Positions 8,589 through 16,718 of a stretch of 64,000 bases of DNA are shown here, piece after piece. The notes beneath the pieces were generated by a model. The model was given only the letters and a program-made list of their open reading frames with translations. It had not been told where the DNA came from and made no database searches. Source of the DNA: Lederbergia citrisecunda. Its GTDB lineage: Bacteria > Bacillota > Bacilli > Bacillales > Bacillaceae_C. The position numbers and the translations under genes are program-made. Positions within the stretch are counted from its first letter, which is position 1. The number at the start of each line of letters is the position of its first letter. The stretch lies in the NCBI RefSeq assembly GCF_018343695.1, contig NZ_JAGYPJ010000001.1, forward strand, positions 1,127,001 to 1,191,000. Reading direction: 5' to 3'.

Positions 8589-8707
8589 GCTTTAAACGGG
8601 CGCAATTGTTGAATAAGCTTCCCTTTTCTTATGATGCGTTAATCGAAGAAGGATTAACGTTTTTTTTGTTGAAGTTCTTAAACTAATAAAGCAGTTTAAT
8701 TGAAGAA
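8589..8707 (+). repeat. CHR repeat, two copies in tandem
   Basis: A short copy, TTTAAACGGGCGCAATTGTT to CTTCCCTTTTC, is followed at 8633 by a full copy with stem GCGTTAATC/GATTAACG, an eight-T run, GTTGAAGTTCTTAAA, CTAATAAAGCAG and TTTAATTGAAGAA. Nested or serial insertion is suggested. Confidence 0.75.
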
Positions 8708-8831
8708 TTTTGTTAGCAGATCTTTATTTAAGGAAGGAGGCACTCGTTTGTTTTTATATCATATGTTCATTCAAATTGATATCGACGTAAATATAAGTTC
8801 CCAAACGGTTTTAAAGGAAGGATTAAATCAT

Positions 8832-9233
8832 ATGACGGCAACCAAATGGTATTCAAATAGCGCTAAATTATTTCCAGAATTAACAGATCGTTTCAGACCA
8901 GCAAATTTACCAAAATGGATTGATTTTGAAGTTGCTTTCAAAGCAGATTTGGAAGGATATGAAAAACCTTACTATCGATTTCCTGTGTTTAGTGATAAAA
9001 TTTTAGTTTTTAACCAAGATATATCAAGTGATTTATTTGCTTATATTGAAGATATATATGATGGTAGCAAATGGCGTTTTGTCGAAGGATTACCTTCAAA
9101 GGAAGATTTAATGAAACATTATTGGGCTAGTATGAATACTCTAGATGAGTTTTTGAAAAACAAGCCTTTTAATAACCCTGAACTTTATATTTTTGAACCA
9201 GTTCCAGCACAGTTAATTGACTATATAGAGTAA
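8832..9233 (+). CDS. hypothetical protein
   Basis: Predicted 133-residue soluble acidic protein of no family I recognise. Visible features are aromatic-rich segments (KWIDFEVAFKADLEG, KPYYRFPVF, KWRFVEGLP). The ATG at 8832 follows AAGGAAGG by nine bases. An in-frame TTG extension back to 8700 would read through the end of the CHR and is less likely. It is a single-gene unit: CHR upstream, CHR beginning five bases after its stop. Confidence 0.65.
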   Translation: MTATKWYSNSAKLFPELTDRFRPANLPKWIDFEVAFKADLEGYEKPYYRFPVFSDKILVFNQDISSDLFAYIEDIYDGSKWRFVEGLPSKEDLMKHYWASMNTLDEFLKNKPFNNPELYIFEPVPAQLIDYIE

Positions 9234-9237
9234 ATTC

Positions 9238-9318
9238 TTGTTCAACTAAAAAGGCGTTAATCGAGAAGGATTAACGCTTTTATTGTTGTTATTATCCTTA
9301 AGGCAGGTTAGTTCAAAA
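9238..9318 (+). repeat. CHR repeat copy, full
   Basis: Shoulder TTGTTCAACTAAAAAGGCG, stem GCGTTAATC/GATTAACGC with loop GAGAAG, T-rich tail, degenerate second core and GGCAGGTTAGTTCAA. Confidence 0.85.
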
Positions 9319-9379
9319 GAAAAATGATTTATATGGTAAAATTAGGGCATTAAATTCATTTGAAAAAGAAGGTAACATA

Positions 9380-10195
9380 ATGGAGTTCTTAACTGGAAAA
9401 TTGATATTTATAGCTTTGTTTGTTTTTATCATCCATTCGATAGAAACGCTAGCTTACGCTGTAAGATTGTCAGGTGCAAGAGTTAAAATGATAGCTTCAG
9501 CTTTATCTCTCTTTAACATAATGGTCATGGTTTCAAGATTAGCGAATATGATGCAACAACCCTTCACTGGTAGTCTAATTGATACTGCTCCAAAAAATAA
9601 CGCTTTGGAGTTTGTTGAAACTCAATTTCGAATTCTCATAGGTGCATCAACGGTTGGAACAGTTTTTGGGATAATTCTACTTCCTACGTTTATAGCTTTA
9701 TTTTCAAGAGCAATCATTCACTTATCAGAGGAAAAAGGATCTGTACCTTTCCTTATTAAAAGGATATTTTCTTTACAGTACATAAAGCGTGCCATAACAC
9801 ATTTTAGTCTACCTAAGTTTACATATTTGCAGGATACAAGAGTTAAAGATATACCCATTAGACTATTTTGTGTAAATATGATAATTACTTCAATCTATAC
9901 AATCGGTGTTTTGTCTGCACTATACGCAGCTTTATTAGCTCCCGAAAGGCATTCTGCAGCAATTATGGCATCAGGATTAATAAACGGTATAGCAACAATA
10001 CTTTTAGTTATTTTTATTGATCCAAAAATATCTGTAATAGCAGACGATGTTGTTAATCAACGAGGAAGTTACAACAAGCTAAAGAATATGTCATTAATGA
10101 TGGTAATTTCAAGGTTGTTTGGCACAATACTTGCTCAATTGTTGTTCATCTGGGGAGCAAGATACATAGCTTGGTTTACAAAATTCATAGTGTAA
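9380..10195 (+). CDS. amj: Amj-type lipid II flippase
   Basis: Predicted 271-residue polytopic membrane protein matching Amj (YdaH) in length and in recognisable segments: an N-terminal helix with HSIETLAYAVRLSGAR, then SRLANMMQQPFTGSLID, and about six membrane helices (near 8-28, 38-58, 88-112, 160-190, 195-213, 240-262). In B. subtilis Amj is an alternative lipid II flippase that can replace MurJ in cell-wall synthesis. Start ATG follows AAGGTAAC. The gene is bracketed by CHR copies, so here a cell-envelope gene is organised like the surrounding accessory units. I saw no SigM-type promoter in front of it. Confidence 0.85.
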   Translation: MEFLTGKLIFIALFVFIIHSIETLAYAVRLSGARVKMIASALSLFNIMVMVSRLANMMQQPFTGSLIDTAPKNNALEFVETQFRILIGASTVGTVFGIILLPTFIALFSRAIIHLSEEKGSVPFLIKRIFSLQYIKRAITHFSLPKFTYLQDTRVKDIPIRLFCVNMIITSIYTIGVLSALYAALLAPERHSAAIMASGLINGIATILLVIFIDPKISVIADDVVNQRGSYNKLKNMSLMMVISRLFGTILAQLLFIWGARYIAWFTKFIV

Positions 10196-10199
10196 ATGT

Positions 10200-10282
10200 T
10201 TTCAAGGGGGACGATTCTTATAGAAGGAGAAGTGCCCTTTTTGTTGAAGTTTTTAAACTAAAAGCAGGATAGTGTAATAAGG
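10200..10282 (+). repeat. CHR repeat copy, degenerate hairpin
   Basis: TTTTCAAGGGGGACGATTC, weak hairpin, CCCTTTTTGTTGAAGTTTTT, AAACTAAAAGCAGGATAGTG. It starts a few bases after the amj stop. Confidence 0.65.
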
Positions 10283-10361
10283 AATTTTATTAAAGGAATT
10301 TTATTACAGATGGCGAACTATAAATTAGGTAGGAAATAGGTAAATAAAATTAAGGAGCTAA

Positions 10362-10964
10362 ATGGATATGGAAGATGTGATACGAAAGATAGATTATAGC
10401 AATTATTTTTGGCAAGATGATAAAGTTAGGTTGCGTGCTATTCAATCTGAAGATTGGGAAGGAGATTATATAAGTAAGTTTGATACTCCTGCTCGTCGTT
10501 TATTGGAATGTGCTATTGAGCTGCCTCCTACAATCTCAGGTTCTAAAAAGTTCGTAGAGGAAAATGCAGATTTTGCTTCAACAAATGGAAGAATAATGTT
10601 TACTATAGAGAATTTAGAAGGTAAGAATATAGGTGGTATTAATTTAAATAGTATCGACGAGAGAAATGGAACATTTAGTATTGGAATAGTTATTGATAAA
10701 GAGTATCGTGGGAATGGATACGGTACAAGTGCAATGAGAATTCTTTTAAAGTATGCTTTCCTTGAACGAAGACTTAATAAATTCAATGACTATGTTCTTG
10801 AAGGAAATGAAGGATCTGCTAAGATGATGAAAAAACTTGGCTGTGTTCAAGAAGGTGTTCGTCGACAAGTTGTATATATAAACGGACAATATTTAGATTT
10901 TATTTTGTTCGGATTAACAAAAGATGAATTTGTTGGAATGCTAAAAGAAGAAGGTACTTTTTAA
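10362..10964 (+). CDS. GNAT acetyltransferase, RimJ/RimL type
   Basis: Predicted 200-residue acetyltransferase with the acetyl-CoA loop YRGNGYGTSAMRILL near residue 108 and the motif-B region EGNEGSAKMMKKLGCVQEGVRRQ, followed by YINGQYLDFILFGL, the usual ending of RimJ-type enzymes that acetylate protein N-termini or small molecules. The ATG at 10362 follows AAGGAG by five bases. The substrate is not evident. It is a single-gene unit between CHR copies. Confidence 0.9.
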   Translation: MDMEDVIRKIDYSNYFWQDDKVRLRAIQSEDWEGDYISKFDTPARRLLECAIELPPTISGSKKFVEENADFASTNGRIMFTIENLEGKNIGGINLNSIDERNGTFSIGIVIDKEYRGNGYGTSAMRILLKYAFLERRLNKFNDYVLEGNEGSAKMMKKLGCVQEGVRRQVVYINGQYLDFILFGLTKDEFVGMLKEEGTF

Positions 10965-11029
10965 AAGGTAAGCGATTCTTCAATATGAAGGTTGCTTTTT
11001 CTTACTAAAATACATTGTGAAACATTGCG

Positions 11030-11116
11030 CTTTAACGAACGGGTGCGTTAATCGAAGAAGGATTAACGCTTTTTTTGTTGAAGTTATTAAGTTAACGAAG
11101 GAGGATAGTTGAAGAA
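11030..11116 (+). repeat. CHR repeat, reference full copy
   Basis: Reference copy for the family. Shoulder TTTAACGAACGGGTGCG (first core), perfect 9-bp stem GCGTTAATC/GATTAACGC at 11045-11069 with loop GAAGAAG, seven-T run, spacer GTTGAAGTTATTAAG, second core TTAACGAAG and right shoulder AGGATAGTTGAAGAAG. In the family as a whole the core is CTAACGGG and the right shoulder CAGTTTAGTT. The hairpin with T-run should act as an intrinsic terminator for the gene to its left. A partial copy lies just before it at 10970-11010. Confidence 0.9.
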
Positions 11117-11151
11117 GTTGTTTATTAGCTTCACTATTGACACAAAAAGTG

Positions 11152-11180
11152 AAAAAAAAGCGTCACTTAGACGCTTCAAT
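11152..11180 (-). terminator. intrinsic terminator
   Basis: On the - strand GAAGCGTC pairs with GACGCTTT around a five-base loop, followed by a run of T; it lies just past the stop of the DUF3231 gene. Confidence 0.75.
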
Positions 11181-11191
11181 TAAGAATTATA

Positions 11192-11722
11192 TTATTTTTC
11201 TTCAGAACTTTTAAGGTGTAAAGGAGGAGGAATTAACCATCCTTTTTCCTTATTTAATTTTAAAAATTTTCCACCTAATAGAGCCTTTGCGGCATGAAAT
11301 TGTCCGAACATCATTCCGATATCCTCGCGAATGCTCTGGCCCATTAATTGACTACAAGCAACTAAACCAGCTGCTATATCCATGGAAACAGCTGCACTAA
11401 TTTCTGGATCCATAATTCTTGCCCCCGCTGGGATGCTTTCAAGATCTGCTGCTGGTCGGTCAGGAGGTGAAGGAGGTGGAACAACACCATTAGAAATTAA
11501 TAATTCTTCGGTTTGAATAATTTCTTGTTTTAATCCCTGCATAGAATCTTCCAGAAGTCTTTTTAAATCTCTGTCACCAGTGTGATTTATTAAAATTTGA
11601 TATCCAACAAGATGACCTTTTGCAGCTAATAGATAACTCCAGACACCAAATACTTCACCATAGTGCATGGGTTCAACTTGTGGGTTTCCACTTAAAATTC
11701 CCATAGTAGCACTCCTTATCAT
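11192..11722 (-). CDS. DUF3231 family protein
   Basis: Predicted 176-residue alpha-helical protein of the DUF3231 family, found in spore-forming Bacillales and often present in several copies per genome. Visible family features are HYGEVFGVWSYLLAAKGHL near the start, the proline-rich loop PPPSPPDRP near residue 80, and AGLVACSQLMGQSIREDIG with FGQFHAAKALLG toward the end. Two starts are possible: 11722 (AAGGAGG eight bases before) and the in-frame ATG at 11704 (AAGGAG seven bases before). It runs opposite to the CHRs and ends at its own terminator. Confidence 0.85.
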   Translation of the reverse strand: MIRSATMGILSGNPQVEPMHYGEVFGVWSYLLAAKGHLVGYQILINHTGDRDLKRLLEDSMQGLKQEIIQTEELLISNGVVPPPSPPDRPAADLESIPAGARIMDPEISAAVSMDIAAGLVACSQLMGQSIREDIGMMFGQFHAAKALLGGKFLKLNKEKGWLIPPPLHLKSSEEK

Positions 11723-11894
11723 ATTTATTTCCTCCTTAAAAAGGAAGTATTTCCAATGATTAGTGTGCGACTATTTGTCGGAAATATTCATTTGTCTGTA
11801 AAAATTAATTATGAACAGTTCGAGGAAATTGTGTATTAGTAAGATGTTCCTAGTTAACTAAAGGAATAAGTAAGGTTGAAGTTGAGAAAAAATG

Positions 11895-11942
11895 CACTTA
11901 AACTAACTAGGGCGATTCTTATATAAGGAATTGTGTTTTTAT
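11895..11942 (+). repeat. CHR left half
   Basis: CACTTAAACTAACTAGGGCG followed by ATTCTTATATAAGGAAT. The second core and right shoulder are not recognisable. Confidence 0.55.
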
Positions 11943-12031
11943 CATCATCGTGTCTTAATAATTTGGTCAATGTATAATTGACAGATGATGTGTAGTAAAC
12001 AACTAAATTTAATTAAAAACAAAAGCAATAA

Positions 12032-12274
12032 TTATTCATCTCTGAAAAAGAAACCAACAATAGTGTCATTCGCATCATACCATTTGTCGATGATCTCATT
12101 TGTGTTTAATGAAAAGATATCTTTTAGAAACTCCATCTCAAGTGAATTTTCAGGTGAAGATTTCATTTCTAATAAACTTTCTTTTATTGTTGATTGTTTT
12201 CTATCCTTAGCGGAAAAAGGGGATGCTATAAGAATTTGTGCAAGTATTTGATGATTAAGTTCAGTAAACTTCAA
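12032..12274 (-). CDS. small hypothetical protein
   Basis: Predicted 80-residue protein with a TTG start eight bases after AAGGAGG, the feature that marks it as real. It has no recognised domain, signal peptide or membrane helix; it is rich in Ser, Lys and Glu and ends FFFRDE. An opposite-strand open frame overlaps it but has no ribosome binding site. Probable partner or context is unknown. Confidence 0.55.
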   Translation of the reverse strand: MKFTELNHQILAQILIASPFSAKDRKQSTIKESLLEMKSSPENSLEMEFLKDIFSLNTNEIIDKWYDANDTIVGFFFRDE

Positions 12275-12384
12275 TGCTAATTCCTCCTTTTAAAGAAACA
12301 TCTTTCGAAGAAATAAACTTTTCATACATTATGTGCAATAGATGAGATAAAAAGACGCTCAAAATTACAGAGTATCGATATAAC

Positions 12385-12570
12385 TTAAATTTGTTTATCT
12401 TGCTTTTCGAGCAATTCGATAATTTTATCTAACTTTTTATTAATATCACTAGGATCACTATTATTCGCCTTAGTATTAATAAGCATTCTTCTAATAAATA
12501 GTGCGAATGAAATAACTCCCAAGAGAAGTAATAAAATTCCTATAGATTGAGCAATAAGAATATCAATCAT
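12385..12570 (-). CDS. small single-pass membrane protein
   Basis: Predicted 61-residue protein: one N-terminal membrane helix (about residues 4-26, ILIAQSIGILLLLLGVISFA), basic RRMLINTK at the membrane edge, then a charged helical tail DINKKLDKIIELLEKQD that could form a coiled coil in the cytoplasm. The ATG at 12570 lies ten bases after GGAGGT; a TTG at 12588 would swallow that site. The function is unknown. Confidence 0.65.
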   Translation of the reverse strand: MIDILIAQSIGILLLLLGVISFALFIRRMLINTKANNSDPSDINKKLDKIIELLEKQDKQI

Positions 12571-12709
12571 AAATAAAATTACCTCCAACTTTTTGGATAA
12601 TTATACCATAATAATCTTGATTAGGTGTGTCACAGTACGAATACAATATGCAGTAGCTTGGGAATTTCTAGAGCAAAAAAAATACGCTCTTCTTAATTAA
12701 TTTGGATCA

Positions 12710-12755
12710 GGCTGTGAAGGATTGTACTTAAGCTAACGAGCAGTTTAGTTTAATA
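12710..12755 (+). repeat. CHR minimal copy without hairpin
   Basis: Left shoulder GTGAAGGATTGTACTTAAG, one core CTAACGAG, then right shoulder CAGTTTAGTTTAATAAGG directly. The hairpin module and second core are missing. The homology shared with the 52996 gene copy begins at this core. Confidence 0.8.
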
Positions 12756-12872
12756 AGGAATTTGAATACTTTTACGAATTATTGTTTAATATATTCAATA
12801 CAAAGTAACAACGGAATAACCTTATTCGTAAAAAAAGCTAATATCCATTAAAATAAAAGAGGCTAGAATTTA

Positions 12873-13136
12873 ATGAAAGAAACAAACACTAAGTCAATAT
12901 TAGCTTTAATATTAGCGATTTTGTCTTTTTTTGTACCAACAAGAGGTATAGTATTCGCTACAATTGGTGTAGCAATTGCTACTATTAGTTTTGTTTTATC
13001 AATAAAAAGTTTAGAAGAGATTAGAAGATTCAAGCAAGTAGGGAAATGGTTTGCTCGCTCAGCTTTTATCTTTAGTATTGTATCCGTATTATTGCACTCG
13101 CCTAACTCATGGAGTATTGACAAGATACTTCCGTAA
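12873..13136 (+). CDS. small membrane protein, copy 1 of a duplicated unit
   Basis: Predicted 87-residue protein with two to three membrane helices (about residues 8-25, 26-46 and 64-78) and a basic loop SLEEIRRFKQ. The general pattern resembles DUF4190-like small membrane proteins, but I would not assign it. A second copy with about 78 of 87 identical residues lies at 52996-53259 on the opposite strand across dif. The similarity extends upstream to the CHR core and downstream about 35 bases past the stop. Confidence 0.75.
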   Translation: MKETNTKSILALILAILSFFVPTRGIVFATIGVAIATISFVLSIKSLEEIRRFKQVGKWFARSAFIFSIVSVLLHSPNSWSIDKILP

Positions 13137-13178
13137 TACCCTTTTTTGGTATTCTGTATTTAATTCTATGTAGGAATT

Positions 13179-13321
13179 ATGAACTTTGTAGAAATGTTAG
13201 TAAAAAGTGGATTTAATCCTGAAAGAAGGAATAAATCAGGACGAACTTCAATGGATTTTGCAAAGTAGATAAACGATTATAAATTGAGAGAAACTCTTAA
13301 TTATTGTATAGGTTCAATATA
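13179..13321 (+). pseudogene. ankyrin-repeat protein remnant
   Basis: A 29-codon frame (VEMLVKSGFNPERRNKSGRT, SMDFAK) stops at TAG 13266-13268 and then continues in the same frame as INDYKLRETL. Together this looks like the last ankyrin repeat of a larger protein (a two-helix unit with a G-x-N-P loop and an SGRT helix cap). The 5' part is missing: sequence homologous to the other copy of the preceding membrane gene ends 20 bases before it. Confidence 0.5.
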
Positions 13322-13348
13322 ATTTAATTCTTCACAATAATATTAGAT

Positions 13349-13436
13349 CTTGTTGAACTAACTGGCAGCGTTAATCGAAGAAGGATTAACGCTTTTTTTG
13401 TTGAAGTAATTGTATTATAGGGGCAATATATTGAAA
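13349..13436 (+). repeat. CHR repeat copy, full
   Basis: TTGTTGAACTAACTGGCAGCG, perfect stem GCGTTAATC/GATTAACGC, seven-T run, GTTGAAGTAATTGTATTATA, then GGGGCAATATATTGAA. Together with AT-rich sequence it fills the 322-base gap to the next gene. Confidence 0.85.
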
Positions 13437-13643
13437 GAAGATTTAAGTATTGTGACTCAAAAACATCTAATGTATAATACAACACTTGTTTTTCTATTGT
13501 GATTTATTAATCTATTAAATAAATGACCCATATTTAATGTGAAAAGATCACAAACTCGAAATTATATAGTATTTAAGAATTAAGAAGTCAAACATTTACC
13601 TATGTAGAAAAGTGAGTTTATATCATAAAAGGGGAACCAATTC

Positions 13644-14636
13644 ATGATTAGAAGATTGATTAATTATCTATCAGTACGATTATCTAAAGTGAAAAAGCTT
13701 GATATTGATTTAAATGAATATTTTCCATTAACAGTTAATGATTTTAAGGAATACAAAGGGATTTATACATCAAAACAAGATAATTTTCCCTTTATATGCC
13801 TTAGTGAAAACATGAAAATGCTAGATTTTGAAGGGAAGAATACAATATTACAAAACCGAACATATATAAATGGTGAAGGCTCTATTTTGATTTCAGATGA
13901 GCTTGTCATAGGAAATAGCAAAGGTAAAGTTTATGAGTATAGCCGATACAGAAATGGAAAACAAACAGTTCATCCAGTTCCGATGGTTTATATAGATACA
14001 TATAAAAAAGGCTTGTATCCAAACAACGTTTTCGTATTTAAATCGTTTAATACACAGTTTATAAATGACAAAGAAACGCTGTGTTTATTGGTAAAAAAAA
14101 CATTTTATTCTGGATGGCGATTACAAAGGATTGAAAGATTGTATCTTTTAAAGGGCGTTGGGATGGTAAAATACGAAGAAGAATCCTTTTATCCTTATAA
14201 ATTTAAGCTCTCTTACAAAATATCTGAAGAAAATAGTGGTTATAGAATAATAAATAATGATATTTTTGGGAATTTATTATATAACCCCAGCTCAGAACAA
14301 TTATCTGGAATGGTTCAAATTGCTTTTGACCATTGGGTGAACCTCATTATATCAACCGGAGCAGGATATAAAGAAGATTCAATGCTTAAAGTAGAGGGGA
14401 TTTTAAATGACCTTATTAAAATGGAATACCCTCTCAGACAACAAATATCCGAGGAATTATTAGTCGTATATAACGATGAATGGAGCGAAGGAGAAGTTAT
14501 TACTTCAAAAGAATTTGCGGAAAGAATAAGATTAAATACCATTACACTATTTGATGATGGAAGTATTGATACTTATTTCGATGATGGAGATCTATTTTGG
14601 GGGCATACAATTCTAGCAAAAGCTCGAACATGTTGA
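13644..14636 (+). CDS. hypothetical protein with DUF2262-like C-terminus
   Basis: Predicted 330-residue soluble protein. The last 75 residues (ELLVVYNDEWSEGE, SKEFAERIRLNTITLFDDGS, FDDGDLFWGHTI) fit the DUF2262 pattern, whose function is unknown. The N-terminal 240 residues contain many aromatic strands and I recognise no family there. Start ATG follows GGGGAACC. Single-gene unit preceded by a CHR. Confidence 0.6.
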   Translation: MIRRLINYLSVRLSKVKKLDIDLNEYFPLTVNDFKEYKGIYTSKQDNFPFICLSENMKMLDFEGKNTILQNRTYINGEGSILISDELVIGNSKGKVYEYSRYRNGKQTVHPVPMVYIDTYKKGLYPNNVFVFKSFNTQFINDKETLCLLVKKTFYSGWRLQRIERLYLLKGVGMVKYEEESFYPYKFKLSYKISEENSGYRIINNDIFGNLLYNPSSEQLSGMVQIAFDHWVNLIISTGAGYKEDSMLKVEGILNDLIKMEYPLRQQISEELLVVYNDEWSEGEVITSKEFAERIRLNTITLFDDGSIDTYFDDGDLFWGHTILAKARTC

Positions 14637-14768
14637 TGTAATTCGTTAATTTATGTAAAAGTGTTGCTAAATATAAGAGGAATTACTTCGATACAATATA
14701 GTAGTTAATCAAGAAATAAAAAAGAGTTATTGATAATGGGTAATTAAATGTAAGATATCGATTATATC

Positions 14769-14826
14769 AGGAGTTGCAACTGCAACTCCTTTTATTATTA
14801 AGCTAACGGGAAGTTTAGTTCAACAA
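14769..14826 (+). repeat. CHR copy with a different hairpin
   Basis: Hairpin GGAGTTGC/GCAACTCC with TTTTATTATT replaces the usual module; then AAGCTAACGGGAAG and TTTAGTTCAACAA. The second core and right shoulder are perfect. Confidence 0.7.
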
Positions 14827-14850
14827 AAAATGTTAATGGAGGTAGATTTT

Positions 14851-15300
14851 ATGGATTCTAATTATAAATGTTTTATTGATATTCATTTCAGTGGTGGAGA
14901 TATTCAATTTGACGTTTCAAGTGACACACAGTTATTTAGTTTCAAATCAGGTATAGGTTTTGTAGCAATCCCACATTTTTTCTCTACGCTTTCCTTTCTA
15001 TATAAGGGGGAAATAAGTGAGGCAAGATTGGATTGTCACGGAAACTCTGATTATTATATATTTTCCAGTGATGGTTTAAACCTTTTTATTGAACATATAA
15101 GCCATTGTCCAGATGGTATATTAAAATATCAATTTAAGCTGAAAGAGTATATCGAAGTTATTTATACAGAATTTCAAAAATATCTGCAACAACTTGAAAA
15201 GGAAGGAATATTACCTTTAAAAACTCAAGACTTTGCTCATCCATTAGGTGATGATGTATTAAATGCTTTTTATGATTTTTCATCCCTTTTTAGCCGTTAA
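14851..15300 (+). CDS. hypothetical protein
   Basis: Predicted 149-residue soluble protein, no recognised family. The N-terminal half looks like a beta-sandwich (IDIHFSGGDIQFDVSS, ARLDCHGNSDYYIF), the C-terminal half is helical (KLKEYIEVIYTEFQKYLQQL). The ATG follows TGGAGG by nine bases; a start 21 bases upstream lacks spacing. Single-gene unit between CHR copies. Confidence 0.65.
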   Translation: MDSNYKCFIDIHFSGGDIQFDVSSDTQLFSFKSGIGFVAIPHFFSTLSFLYKGEISEARLDCHGNSDYYIFSSDGLNLFIEHISHCPDGILKYQFKLKEYIEVIYTEFQKYLQQLEKEGILPLKTQDFAHPLGDDVLNAFYDFSSLFSR

Positions 15301-15318
15301 TTTTATAAAACTATTTAC

Positions 15319-15402
15319 GTTGTTCAACTAATGGGGGCGATTGTTAAAGAAACAAATGAAAAGAATATAAGAATGGGCTCAAATGAACTGAGCCATTCTT
15401 TG
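15319..15402 (+). repeat. CHR left half plus separate terminator
   Basis: TTGTTCAACTAATGGGGGCG at 15320, then a GAATGG-CTCA/TGAG-CCATTC hairpin at 15371-15398 with TTTGTG. No second core is visible. Confidence 0.6.
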
Positions 15403-15461
15403 TGATAAAAAACGGAACCCGTTATACCTTTTAGGGGTTTTTTGTTCATACAACATCTTGT

Positions 15462-16280
15462 TTACCGGGCTTTCTGTTTTATAATGTCTTGCCAATGTGG
15501 AGGAAGATCATGTGTTTCAAGATGTTCAAATTTCTTTAATTTAATTTGGCTAGGAATTATTGTTGGAGCAATTTCAAAAATCAGTCTGTCTTTTCCTACA
15601 GAAATATGTGCTCCAACCACTGGTGTAGTTTCTAATGTTATTAAAAAATGAAAGGTACGGAACCCACCAATTCTTTTTACATTTACGATTTCAACTTGGT
15701 AAGGATAGACCGATGGCGAATAAGTTAGATATTCAGAATAATAATTGCTCACCGCAGTATCTATTTCTGGACCTAATAAAAGCATTAATATATCATTGAC
15801 CATCATTTCTTTTGTATCTTTAGGTGGCGTTGTACTTTCATGTTTCCACCCTGTCAAAAGCCAATCAAAAAACTCAGCTGATTTCAATCGAAGCTTTTGA
15901 TTCTTTTGGGTAAGTATGACATCACCATCTGCCAGCGTACAAAATTTTGATTGATTTTGAATATAGCAATTATATGCAGGTTTTACTATAGCAACATCAC
16001 CGTTTTTCATTTTAATTTTTAAAACGGCAATCGGAGTTTTTTTATATACTAATTCTGATGATTCTTTTACAGGGCTTGCTGTGTTAATCCATTCAATCAC
16101 TTTTTGTATGACGAATACTTCAATACCATCATTTTCATTGAAAGTTCGTGTTCCTCCGGAAGTGCGGTTTATTTGCATTGAAGCTACATCCTCCAATTTC
16201 ATTAGGCCATTTGCCTTTACTAGTTGAACCGGGAGAAAAATTCCAGTAAAGAACAGGAATAATATAACTAACTTTTTCAT
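15462..16280 (-). CDS. secreted DUF3888 protein
   Basis: Predicted 272-residue exported protein. An N-terminal signal peptide (KK, then LVILFLFFTGIFLPVQLV) with a likely cleavage site after VKA near residue 23 is followed by an unassigned domain and, from about residue 160, the DUF3888 region: NDILMLLLGPEIDTAVSNYY, then YPYQVEIVNVKR, FHFLITLETTPVVGAH and DRLIFEI. There is no lipobox Cys. Function unknown. It is on the strand opposite to the local CHRs. A two-way hairpin at 16376 lies upstream. Confidence 0.8.
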   Translation of the reverse strand: MKKLVILFLFFTGIFLPVQLVKANGLMKLEDVASMQINRTSGGTRTFNENDGIEVFVIQKVIEWINTASPVKESSELVYKKTPIAVLKIKMKNGDVAIVKPAYNCYIQNQSKFCTLADGDVILTQKNQKLRLKSAEFFDWLLTGWKHESTTPPKDTKEMMVNDILMLLLGPEIDTAVSNYYSEYLTYSPSVYPYQVEIVNVKRIGGFRTFHFLITLETTPVVGAHISVGKDRLIFEIAPTIIPSQIKLKKFEHLETHDLPPHWQDIIKQKAR

Positions 16281-16718
16281 TAATTTTTCACCACCATTGC
16301 AGTGCTCAAATACTTCTTATTATTTTTCCTCAATAGAAAAACTTGATGATTGCCATTCTTTTGTAATTAAGATATAAAAAAGCAACTCTGAGAGCTGCTT
16401 TTTTTAGTTATCTGGAAGGATATAAGCAATAAGATTAAAAAAGATAAGAAGCAATAATAATCACTACAAAATGTAAAGGAGTTGTATACAGATAATAAAG
16501 TTGATTAATTTACAATAAAGTCGTTTGAAAAATAATAAAGGCATTTAAAAAAATGTGAGTCATTTTATTCAACAAACGGGCCATTTAATGGGATAAGGCT
16601 TAATGAACTTCCTGTGGAGTGAAAGAAGAATAAAATTTAATCTCGTGAATTTAAAGGAAATTATAAAAGTTTTATAGAAAATATTTAGAAAGTTCGTTTT
16701 ATAGGGAGGGATTTCTGA
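16281..16718. other. gene-free stretch with terminator and CHR remnant
   Basis: Contains a strong hairpin AAAAAAGCA/TGCTTTTTT at 16376-16406, a CHR left-shoulder remnant (TTATTCAACAAACGGGCC) at 16566, and the AT-rich leader of the next gene. No gene is seen. Confidence 0.6.

Noticed and set aside
11985-12251. 88-codon plus-strand frame opposite the 80-residue gene
   Set aside because: No ribosome binding site, whereas the - strand frame has AAGGAGG at the correct distance from its TTG.
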